DNA of 64,000 nt from Chitinophagaceae bacterium (lineage in GTDB: Bacteria > Bacteroidota > Bacteroidia > Chitinophagales > Chitinophagaceae). Below, piece after piece: positions 27,602 through 36,200 of the stretch (the first letter of the stretch is position 1; every line of letters starts with the position of its first letter). The stretch spans positions 25,599-89,598 of the forward strand of contig CAHJWK010000002.1 in assembly GCA_903642275.1 (NCBI GenBank), in the 5' to 3' direction. The translations under genes were made by a program, and so were the position numbers. The notes beneath the pieces are model-generated. The model had not been told where the DNA came from. It saw only the letters and a list, made by a program, of their open reading frames with translations, and searched no databases.

Positions 27602-27617
27602 GCTGTGTTTATCTGTT

Positions 27618-28091
27618 TTATTGTTTTGTCAAGATTAATTTGTCTGGCTTTTTTGACATATCAACAAGAAATTTGTCAAGATAATTTGGGTCAAACCAGT
27701 CGTCCCAAGCAATTAATGAATAATACGCATTCAGAAAGTCCTCCGCCAAAGCTGCATCTTGTATTGTCATACCAACCCAATTTAATTTTCTATATTTTTC
27801 GTTGGGTTGTTTGTTAATTGCAATTGAAACTTGTCTGTTACCTAAAATTTTCCAAACGCCATAATCAAGCTGTTCTTTGGTTACTTCAATAAGTGAAATT
27901 AAATTTTTGTCATTACAGAAGTCTGTAGTGTTAATATTTTGAAGTTGGCTAATTGTCTCATCATAAAATGCCACACGAACAGTATTAATCATACTCTGTC
28001 CCAAAACTTGTCCAATTACGAATTTGTCATTCATTAATGGAACAACAAAGACATCTCCAATTGCCCAAATAATTTTAGTGCGTTTTTTCAT
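27618..28091 (-). CDS. Immunity protein 26-like protein
   Basis: 157 residues matching the Imm26 pattern: the opening TKIIWAIGDVFVVPLMNDKFVIGQVLGQ, then VRVAFYDETI, a mid helix region and the polar C-terminus. In the polymorphic-toxin literature, Imm26 proteins neutralise a paired toxin. Here the gene is alone between two copies of the array repeat with no toxin gene beside it, which fits an orphan immunity gene carried as a cassette. The assignment rests on the N-terminal motif and length. Confidence 0.72.
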   Translation of the reverse strand: MKKRTKIIWAIGDVFVVPLMNDKFVIGQVLGQSMINTVRVAFYDETISQLQNINTTDFCNDKNLISLIEVTKEQLDYGVWKILGNRQVSIAINKQPNEKYRKLNWVGMTIQDAALAEDFLNAYYSLIAWDDWFDPNYLDKFLVDMSKKPDKLILTKQ

Positions 28092-28128
28092 TAAAACTTT
28101 TTAGTTAGATAGTGTCAAACAACATAGC

Positions 28129-28325
28129 CACCAACGGCTCGGTATTTATTGCAAACAGTGCATTCAGCGTAATGTAAGCCCGTACTGCTGCCGGTTTGAA
28201 AACTAAAGATGAAGTTATAATAAAATGTACAACAGTGCTGCGCAAGCCGGAACAAAAGCTGAATAGCGAACCTGCTGCCGAAGTGAGTAGTGTCAGACCT
28301 GCTTGCATAAATACTTTTGTTAGCA
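28129..28325 (-). repeat. Array repeat, full length, end motifs variant
   Basis: Left CACCAAC (28129-28135) then GGCTCGGTATTTATTGCAAAC, diverged from the other full copies. The middle (CAGTGCTGCGCAAGCCGG, GCTGAATAGCGAACCTGC) is nearly identical. Right end TTTTGTTAGCA (GTTAGCA at 28319-28325) is 8 bp from the next stop codon. Confidence 0.83.
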
Positions 28326-28333
28326 GCAGTGCT

Positions 28334-29200
28334 TTATCCGCCTTTGATTATTGCTAATAGTTCATTAATTTTTCCTTGCACATTTTTAAGTCTGCCGCTT
28401 GATTTTCCGCTTGGTCCAGAAATGGCTTGAATTATCCATATCAATATAGAAAGAAGTAATAAAATTTGAGGGATAATTCCAATTATACTCGTAATGAGTT
28501 CAGATGTTTTAGTAATTTTTTGTCCAAAGTTCAAAGATGTGTCGTTTGAAATTGCTTTAATTTTTTTCGCACTTTCTGATGCTTTTATTTGAACAGCTTG
28601 GGAAATATTATCTGCTTGAGTAACATGTGTTCTTAAAACAAAAAATGCAATGATTGAAATAAGAGTGATGATAAAAAGGGTAACAACTAATTGCTTGCCT
28701 GTAATAAAGTTATACCATTTGTTGGTTGCTCTTTTGATTAGACTTAATATAGCTTTATACTTCTTTTCAATGTCATTGACAATTTCCAAGATATAACCGT
28801 TATAACCAGTTGGGTCTTCTCGGATTTCTTTTATACAATAATTAATACCGTAGGTTTCTTCTATCTCGTGTTTCACATCCTTTAAAGGATTTTCAAGCAA
28901 TTCAAAAGTACTTTTGTTTGCGTTTCGTAATGCTCTTATGCTACGATAAGTGTCAGCGTTGAAAATGCTCAAAATTTCTTTTGTTTTGTCACTTCTTTCT
29001 ATCAGCCATTTTAAGGATAAATCACTTGAAGGAGTAACGCAATTCTTTTTTAAATCACTTCCCGTTTCAGTGATAGCTTTCTGCAAAGAATAATCTTTGC
29101 TTCCCAGATTTATGAATAACTTGTTTGCGACGATAATCTTCGCTAAAGCTTCGTTATTCAACTTAATCATTTTGTTTATTTTCTTTTCTGTATCAAGCAT
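28334..29200 (-). CDS. Two-TM membrane protein of unknown function (288 aa)
   Basis: An N-terminal soluble half of about 150 residues is helical and charged (KKINKMIKLNNEALAKIIVAN, WLIERSDKTKEILSIFNA, IRALRNANKSTFELLENPLK). Two membrane helices follow: QLVVTLFIITLISIIAFFVL (about 165-185) and IIGIIPQILLLLSILIWIIQ (about 240-260), with a polar loop between them. No recognised domain. It is the first gene of the - strand array. A consensus core GTTAGGC (29224-29230, - strand) lies 24-30 bp upstream of its start. Confidence 0.65.
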   Translation of the reverse strand: MLDTEKKINKMIKLNNEALAKIIVANKLFINLGSKDYSLQKAITETGSDLKKNCVTPSSDLSLKWLIERSDKTKEILSIFNADTYRSIRALRNANKSTFELLENPLKDVKHEIEETYGINYCIKEIREDPTGYNGYILEIVNDIEKKYKAILSLIKRATNKWYNFITGKQLVVTLFIITLISIIAFFVLRTHVTQADNISQAVQIKASESAKKIKAISNDTSLNFGQKITKTSELITSIIGIIPQILLLLSILIWIIQAISGPSGKSSGRLKNVQGKINELLAIIKGG

Positions 29201-29436
29201 GGTGTTGGTTTTTTAGAATTTCCGCCTAACTCAAATATATACGCAATAATCATAATAAATCAAAAATATTGCTGTATTACGTAAGTATGTTTTGTCAATA
29301 AATTTTAATTGCGCCAATACGTTTGTGGTGTTATAGCATTACCAATAAATTTATCGAGCCTTTGTACGCAAACTATCTTTTCTCAGCTGCAACTAACCTG
29401 CCTGCCACCAAACCCTCGCTGTTTTTGGGCCAACAT

Positions 29437-29653
29437 TATATAAGTTCCGGAGAAAATAACACTAAAATGTCCGGACTTTATATAAGTTCCGGAAAAAATA
29501 GCACTAAAATGTCCGGACTTTATATAAGTTCCGGAGAAAATAGCACTAAAATGTCCGGACTTTATATAAGTTCCGGAGAAAATAGCACTAAAATGTCCGG
29601 ACTTTATATAAGTTCCGGAGAAAACAATACTAAAATGTCCGCACCTTATATAG
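29437..29653. repeat. 42-bp tandem repeat, five units plus a partial sixth
   Basis: Units begin at 29437, 29479, 29521, 29563 and 29605, exactly 42 bp apart, with one or two changes each. A partial unit starts at 29647. Each unit contains AAGTTCCGGA and, 18 bases later, TCCGGACTT, an imperfect inverted repeat, so each can form a hairpin. Because 42 is a multiple of three, frames stay open on both strands, but I see no independent support for coding. The 29231-29436 stretch before it contains no gene I can support. Confidence 0.9.
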
Positions 29654-29782
29654 TTTTTCTCTAAAACTATATAAGTCTCTGAAAATTTAACCAAAACTGT
29701 AGCCCAAAACGACAAACGCATAATAAAGCCGGGACTGTTTATGTTTCAATCAGTATTATTAATTTTTAAAAACCAATGTCTT

Positions 29783-30445
29783 ATGATCGGTTCTAATGCA
29801 TCGCTGGCATTTATTAATCTTTCTGCAGCGAACAAAACAACAATGGCCGCTAATGTGCTGGAATGTTTAACCAATAACCCGGAACTGTTTCCGGACCCGC
29901 CGGTTAAGCTTAGTGCGCTTACACAAACAAACGCAAACCTGGTTACTGCAGTGGCTAATGTGCAAACGGGTAGCAAGGTTAGCCGCTCTGCGCTTAAAAA
30001 TGCGCTTAAAGCCTGGAATACTGATTTCAGGGCTACGGCAAGGTACGTGAGTGCCGTGGCAGAAGGTGATGAGCAAACAATAAATACGGCTGGTTTTATT
30101 GCCACCAAAAGCAATCGCCAGCCTGTGGCAGAGCCGGGTTTTTGCAAAGGCTTTGAAACAAATCTTTTAAAAGGCCAGGGTAGTTTTAATGCAGGCAGCC
30201 AGGCTGTAAGCCAAAGCCGCGGATACTTTTTTGTGGCGACGCCGGATGGGGTAACCATTGAGCAGCAGGGCAACCAGCTGAGCATTACTGTTGGCGGCAT
30301 TACAAGCTATATAATGCTGTGCACCCGCAGTAAAACGCAGTTTAATAATGTGCCCAGCGGTAAATTGCTGTATATAAGTATGCTGGCATTTAACGCAAGT
30401 GGCGCCGGGCCGCTTACCAATGGCCAGCAGGTTATACCGCAATAA
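29783..30445 (+). CDS. Bacteroidota protein with helical N-domain and C-terminal Fn3-like strands
   Basis: About 220 residues from ATG 29783; an ATG at 29741 adds 14 residues. The N-terminal half is helical and Ala/Leu-rich with CLTNNPELFPDPPVKLSALTQ, ALKNALKAWNTDFRATARYV and AEGDEQTINTAGFIATK. From memory, this resembles a common Bacteroidota family in which an amphipathic N-domain containing a YV...GD...I..AGF signature precedes an Fn3-type domain. The C-terminus fits: LLYISMLAFNASGAGPLTNGQQV. No signal peptide is obvious. The local base composition is more GC-rich than its neighbours and codon use looks different, a sign of possible recent acquisition. Followed by a strong terminator. Confidence 0.72.
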   Translation: MIGSNASLAFINLSAANKTTMAANVLECLTNNPELFPDPPVKLSALTQTNANLVTAVANVQTGSKVSRSALKNALKAWNTDFRATARYVSAVAEGDEQTINTAGFIATKSNRQPVAEPGFCKGFETNLLKGQGSFNAGSQAVSQSRGYFFVATPDGVTIEQQGNQLSITVGGITSYIMLCTRSKTQFNNVPSGKLLYISMLAFNASGAGPLTNGQQVIPQ

Positions 30446-30528
30446 ATTTATATGGGTGTCCGTACCCTTTTATATATATTTTGGTAACATGGGGTTTTAT
30501 GGTTTAGATTTTAGATTTAGGAAATGAT

Positions 30529-30556
30529 AAAAAGCCGGTTTCTACCGGCTTTTTTG
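30529..30556 (+). terminator. Rho-independent terminator
   Basis: Perfect inverted repeat AAAAAGCCGGT (30529-30539), loop TTCT, then ACCGGCTTTTT (30544-30554) followed by T residues. It ends transcription of the 29783 gene, and with A-tracts on the other side it could work in both directions. Confidence 0.9.
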
Positions 30557-30675
30557 TTTTAATTGCCTGCTTAATTGTTTATTTTACCCAACCACTTTTA
30601 GCATCTGTTTGTAACGGCCACAGCTTTTAGTTTTGTTTTGATACAAATACAACGGCATAAATTGCAACTTCAATT

Positions 30676-32991
30676 ATGCAACGTAAGATTATTAATGCTT
30701 TAATTTTTTTGTTGTTGGTTTCTGATATAACAACAGCACAACCGGGAGAAATAAATCAATACAATGTTGTATGGAAAACACAAAGCAAAAACGCTGCTGC
30801 ATCTATGCCTTGTGGCGGCGGAGATATTGGTTTAAATGTTTGGGTTGAAAAAGGTGAACTGTATATATACATGGCAAGAAGCGGAAGCTTTGATGAAAAC
30901 AATGCTTTGCTGAAAGAAGGCCGCCTGCATGTAATGCTTTCTCCAAATGTTTTTGATGGTTCAAACTTTACGCAGGAACTGCATTTAAAAGATGGATACC
31001 TAACTGTTAGCGGAGAAAAAAACGATATAAAAGCAACTGTAAAAATTTGGGTTGATGTGTTTGCGCCTGTCGTACATCTTAATATAAACAGTAATAAAAA
31101 AGTAATGGTTACAGCGGCTTATGAAAGCTGGCGTTACCAGGATAGAATATTACAGCCACGTGAAAATTTTGGTAACTCATGGAAATGGGCAGCGCATGAA
31201 AATACGGTTTGCAAAAAAGATAGTATTGCTTTTATTGATAATACAGTTTGGTTTTATCATCACAATAATTCAGCAACTATTTTTGATACAACTGTTGCCG
31301 AACAAGGTTTGGATAGCGTAAAAGATTCATTGTATAATCCTTTAAAGAATCTTTGTTTTGGGGGAGCATTCAGTGGTAAAAATTTTGTAGCAAATACTAC
31401 TTATAAAGGTGTTTATGTAAACACAGATTTTAAAGGCTGGCAATTAAAAAGCAAATCACCGGCAAAAAATCAGGCATTACAAATTTGCTTTAATACACAA
31501 CAAACAAATGATGTTTCGGCATGGAAAAATTCTGTTGATTCTTTACAAAAAGCAAACGCAAATAATGAAACAGCTGCATTAAATAAAACACAACAATGGT
31601 GGCAGCAATTCTGGAACCGAAGCTTTGTTTTTATAAATGCTGATACCAATTCTGTTGACTGGCAGGTTGGCCGCAACTATCAATTATTTCGGTACATGCT
31701 TGGCTGTAATGCTAAAGGAACCTGGCCGACAAAATTCAATGGCGGGTTATTTACAGTTGATCCGGTGTTTACTGATTCATCAGCGAAGCTTACGCCTGAT
31801 TTTCGTAACTGGGGTGGTGGTTTGCATACCGCACAAAACCAAAGGCTGGTATATTTTCCAATGATAAAAAGCGGTGATTGGGATGCAATGCAGGCGCAAT
31901 TTGATTTTTATTTACGTATTGAGCATAATGCAGAGTTAAGATCTAAAGTTTACTGGAACCACGGCGGCGCCTGCTTTACAGAGCAAATGGAAAATTATGG
32001 TTTGCCCGATTATGCTGAATACGGTGCAACCGGAAGGCCTGAAATTTTAGATAAAGGTGTTGAGTATAATGCGTGGCTTGAATACCTGTGGGATACTGAT
32101 CTTGAGTTTTGTTTGATGATGCTTGAAAAACAAAAATATACAGGCGCTGATATAACCAGGTATGTTCCTTTTATTGAAAGTTGTTTGGATTTTTTTGATG
32201 AACACTATCAATACCTTGCAGCAAAACGTAGTATAAAAACACTTGATGAAAACGGAAAGCTTGTATTGTTTCCGGGCTCCGGCGCAGAAACTTTTAAGAT
32301 GGCTTATAATTCTACATCTACAATCGCTGCGTTACAAACCGTCACAAAAAGGTTATTAGAGTTGCCCGGTGAATATATTTCATTTGAAAAAAGAAAATCA
32401 TTACAGGCATTCTTTAACAGGATTCCGGATATAAGTTACCGTTCATTTAATGGCCATACGACTATTTCACCTGCATGGTTGTGGCAAAGAATTAATAATG
32501 AGGAAAGCCCGCAATTATATGCTGTATTTCCATGGGGAATTTTTGGTGTTGGAAAACCAGGTTTAGATACAGCAATTAATACGTGGCATTATGATACAAG
32601 CGTTATTAAATTCAGGAGTTATGTGGGCTGGAAACAGGATAATATTTTTGCTGCAAAGCTTGGATTAACTGATGAAGCGTGGCAGCTAACTTCATCAAAA
32701 TTAAAAAACTCACCGCGCCGTTTTCCCTCATTCTGGGGCCCGGGTTTCGATTGGGTTCCGGATCATAACTGGGGCGGAAGTGCTATGATTGGTTTACAGG
32801 AAATGCTGATGCAGGTTGATGATAAACGTATTCTTTTATTTCCATCGTGGCCAAAAGATAAAGATGTTCATTTTAAATTAAATGCACTTTATAACACAAC
32901 TGTTGAAGCGGAATTAAGAAATGGAAAAGTAACAATGCTGAAAGTTATTCCTGAAAGCAGAAGCAAAGATGTAGAGATGATGCTGAAATAA
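30676..32991 (+). CDS. DUF5703-domain, glycoside-hydrolase-like secreted protein
   Basis: 771 residues with a signal peptide ending near TTAQ (residue 20). The N-terminal beta domain starts NQYNVVWKTQSKNAAASMPCGGGDIGLNVW, the pattern of DUF5703_N, whose fold is close to GH95-like alpha-L-fucosidases. A catalytic-like (alpha/alpha)6 region follows, with YQLFRYMLGCNAKGTWPTKFNGGLF, NHGGACFTEQMENYGLPD and GFDWVPDHNWGGSAMIGLQEML, and a small C-terminal beta segment. The substrate is not known, but the fold family suggests action on a host or plant glycan. It lies upstream of the RND pump and two GH144 genes. Confidence 0.75.
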   Translation: MQRKIINALIFLLLVSDITTAQPGEINQYNVVWKTQSKNAAASMPCGGGDIGLNVWVEKGELYIYMARSGSFDENNALLKEGRLHVMLSPNVFDGSNFTQELHLKDGYLTVSGEKNDIKATVKIWVDVFAPVVHLNINSNKKVMVTAAYESWRYQDRILQPRENFGNSWKWAAHENTVCKKDSIAFIDNTVWFYHHNNSATIFDTTVAEQGLDSVKDSLYNPLKNLCFGGAFSGKNFVANTTYKGVYVNTDFKGWQLKSKSPAKNQALQICFNTQQTNDVSAWKNSVDSLQKANANNETAALNKTQQWWQQFWNRSFVFINADTNSVDWQVGRNYQLFRYMLGCNAKGTWPTKFNGGLFTVDPVFTDSSAKLTPDFRNWGGGLHTAQNQRLVYFPMIKSGDWDAMQAQFDFYLRIEHNAELRSKVYWNHGGACFTEQMENYGLPDYAEYGATGRPEILDKGVEYNAWLEYLWDTDLEFCLMMLEKQKYTGADITRYVPFIESCLDFFDEHYQYLAAKRSIKTLDENGKLVLFPGSGAETFKMAYNSTSTIAALQTVTKRLLELPGEYISFEKRKSLQAFFNRIPDISYRSFNGHTTISPAWLWQRINNEESPQLYAVFPWGIFGVGKPGLDTAINTWHYDTSVIKFRSYVGWKQDNIFAAKLGLTDEAWQLTSSKLKNSPRRFPSFWGPGFDWVPDHNWGGSAMIGLQEMLMQVDDKRILLFPSWPKDKDVHFKLNALYNTTVEAELRNGKVTMLKVIPESRSKDVEMMLK

Positions 32992-33053
32992 TTATCTATT
33001 GTTGATATCTGGCACAACTGAATTATGCTGATATATATTCATCAGTTCAAAGG

Positions 33054-33156
33054 CTGCCGGATTGAAGCGGAAAGCCCGCAGCGAAACGCAGTGCAGCGAG
33101 GACTTGCAGCGGATAGCCGGAACTGCAGTTGATTCTTGTACCACTGCTGACAGCCC
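33054..33156. repeat. GC-rich structured intergenic repeat
   Basis: A block far more GC-rich than its surroundings: CTGCCGG, GAAGCGGAAAGCCCGCAGCG, GCAGTGCAGCGAGGACTTGC, AGCGGATAGCCGGAAC, then ACTGCTGACAGCCCC. GCCGGAAC and TGACAGCCC/TGTCAGCCC are also in the array repeats at 23-28 kb, so the two may be distantly related. The rest of the 270-bp gap before the RND gene holds no gene. Confidence 0.6.
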
Positions 33157-33261
33157 CAAATAACCTATCAAATAAACCGGCATTATTTATAAGCAACTTA
33201 TCATTTACATAAATAGATTTGCCGCACAGTAAATTGTTAACCGCTACTGTTAATTGCGCTG

Positions 33262-36200
33262 ATGAACATCTCAGAACTTTCGCTCAGGCGTCCGGTACTT
33301 GCTACGGTGATGAACATAATGATTATTGTGTTTGGCGTTACCGGTTTCACATTTCTTGCTGTGCGTGATTATCCTGCTATTGATCCTGCCGTGGTTAATG
33401 TTAGCACATCTTACACCGGCGCCAATGCAGATATTATTGAAAGCCAGATAACCGAGCCTTTAGAGAAACAGATCAACGGTATTCCCGGTATCAGGACACT
33501 AACATCATCAAGCACTTTAGGTAACAGCAATATTACGGTTGAATTTAACCTGGGTATTGATTTGGAAGCAGCCGCAAGTGATGTGCGTGATAAAGTAAGC
33601 CAGGCTGCACGCAGTTTACCACAGGATATTGATGCGCCACCGGTTGTTTCAAAAGCAGATGCCAACAGCGACCCGATTTTAATTCTTGCTTTACAAAGCC
33701 CAACCAAAAGCCTGCTTGAACTAAGTGATTATGGTGAGAATGTTTTGCAGCAGCAGTTTCAAACAATCAACGGCGTTAGTTCGGTTGGCTTGTTTGGCCA
33801 GAAACGTTATGCCATGCGGCTTTGGCTTGATCCTGATAAGATGAACACATACGGGGTTTCGTTCACAGATTTGTCAACTGCATTAAATAAAGAAAACATT
33901 GATCTGCCGCCGGGAAAAATTTATGGCAGCAATACAGAACTTACTATAAGAACTGTTGGCCGGCTTACCACGGAGCAACAATTCCGGGATTTAATACTGC
34001 GTGAAGACAGCACCGGCATTGTGCGTTTAAGCGATGTTGCCAATGTAGAACTGGGTGCAGAAGATTATGAGCAAAGCTGGAAGTACAATGGAGTAAATGC
34101 TGTGGGTTTGTATGTAGTACCGCAGCCAGGTGCTAATAACATAGAGATTGCAGATGAGTTTAATAAACGCCTTGCTGATATTAAAAAATCAAACCGCACA
34201 GACATAGAATTAAAGGTGCTTATTGATAACACCATCAACATACGCAATTCACTTTCCGAGGTTAAAGAAACGCTCATCATATCATTCATACTTGTGGTGC
34301 TGGTGATATTTATTTTCTTCCGTAACTGGCTCATTGCGGTTCGTCCTTTAATAGATATTCCTATTTCACTTATCTCCACTTTTTTTATCATGTATATCGC
34401 CGGCTTTACCATTAATGTGCTTACATTATTAGGTATAGTACTCGCAACAGGTTTAGTGGTAGATGATGGCATCGTGGTAACAGAAAATATCTTCAGAAAA
34501 TTAGAAAGCGGCTTGCCTATCCGCAAAGCAGCATTAGAAGGCAGTAAAGAAATTTTCTTTGCCGTGCTTTCCACATCTATTACACTTGCTGTTGTATTTC
34601 TGCCCGTTATTTTTCTGGAAGGATTTATCGGCCGCTTATTCAGGGAGTTTGGTGTAACGCTGGCTTGTGCTGTTTTAATATCAGCCTTTGTATCACTCAC
34701 CATAACGCCTGTATTAAATGTTTATTTAACCGGGAAAAAAGCAGGCCACGGAAAGTTTTATGAACGCACCGAACCTTTTTTTAAAGGCATGGAAAATGGT
34801 TATAAAAGATTGCTTGAAAGCTTTATGAAAGTGCGCTGGATTGCATTTATCATCGTTGCTATTTGCGGTGTTATTATATGGATAACAATGGGCAGTTTAC
34901 AAAGCGAGATTGCACCGCTTGAAGACCACAGTACGGTTCGGTTTTCTGTTACAGCACCGGAAGGTGCAAGCTTTCCTTTCATGCAAACGATAACAGATTC
35001 TATTGCCAATTATTTGTATGATTCTGTGCCCGAGAGACAATTTGTTTTTGCAAGAATACCTGGCAATGGCTCCAGTAATTCTTCAATGCCGCGTATTGGT
35101 TTGGTGCCGCCGGATGAACGAAGCAGGAGCCAGGATCAGATTGCAAACAGTCTTCAAAAAAAATTATCAAAGTTTAATGATGCCAGAATTTTTGCAACAC
35201 AGGAACAAACTATTGCAGTGGGCCTTGGCTCACGTGGCAGTTTACCTGTGCAATACATTTTAGAGAATATGGACTTTGATAAATTGAAGACAGCCATTCC
35301 AAAATTTTTAGATGCTGCAAGGCAAGACCCAACTTTTTCTAACGTTGATGTGAACCTTAAGTTTAACCGGCCTGAAATACAATTGTCTGTTGACAGGATG
35401 AAGATAAAAGACCTTGGTTTAACAACAGAAGATGTGGTAGCTGCCATACAGGCTGCATTTAGTGGTGGCCGCCTGGCTTATTTTATTTTAGGCAGTGACC
35501 AGTATGAAGTAATTGCACAGGTGGCACATACTGACAGGAGCGAACCTGCAGATATTTCACGTTTATATGTGCGCAATACAAGTGGTGAAAATATACCATT
35601 AAGTGCAGTTGTGCATTTGGTTGAAAGCAGCAGCCCCACTACATTATATCATTACAACCGTTATAAAGCAGCAACCATTTCTGCATCTTTATCAGAAGGC
35701 AAAACAATTGGCGATGGCATTAAAGCCATGCAGGCAATTGCCAATAAAACATTAGATGAAAGTTTTCAAACAGCATTAAGCGGCCCATCAAGAGATTATG
35801 CGGAAAGCTCTTCTAACATCGGCTTTGCCTTTACCCTGGCGTTGTTGCTTATCTATTTAATTCTTGCTGCACAGTTTGAAAGTTTTCTTGATCCGTTCAC
35901 CATCATGTTTACAGTACCATTAGCATTAGCCGGTGCGTTATTAAGCTTATGGATATTTGGGCAAACATTAAATATATTTTCTGAAATAGGAATGATTATG
36001 CTGATTGGCCTTGTAACCAAAAATGGAATTTTAATTGTTGAATTTGCCAACCAGAAACGGGAGCAGGGCATGAATAAATTCGAAGCGGTTGTTGAGGCTG
36101 CCAACCAGCGTTTGCGCCCGATATTAATGACGAGTCTTGCAACATCATTAGGTGCATTACCAATTGCGTTAAGCCTTGGTGCTTCAGCAACAAGCCGCGT

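Larger units (their letters stand above)
22097..29230 (-). mobile_element. Array of repeat-delimited single-gene cassettes (integron cassette/CALIN-like)
   Basis: Nine small unrelated genes in a row, all on the - strand, between + strand mutL and a + strand gene at 29.8 kb. Most intergenic gaps hold the same 130-200 bp repeat in the same orientation (23218-23346, 23912-24081, 24430-24602, 26648-26843, 27404-27601, 28129-28325). Read on the - strand, the repeat follows each gene's stop by about 15-80 bp. It often begins with an RYYYAAC-like motif (GCCTAAC, GCCCAAC, GTCCAAC) and ends with GTTGTGT or GTTGGTG, with outer arms that are inverted repeats. This is the layout of integron cassettes with attC sites. 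The repeats are longer than most attC sites, the outer motifs are not always complementary, and no integrase is in the window. Confidence 0.55.

Noticed and set aside
22097..29230. Insertion sequence or prophage
   Set aside because: No transposase, integrase, phage structural gene or clear terminal repeats around the whole segment.
29437..29653. CRISPR array
   Set aside because: The repeats are directly adjacent with no unique spacers, and no cas genes are present.
29323..29721. Overlapping open frames of about 112 residues on both strands across the 42-bp tandem repeat
   Set aside because: They arise because the unit length is divisible by three; there is no signal peptide, domain or composition support for either strand.
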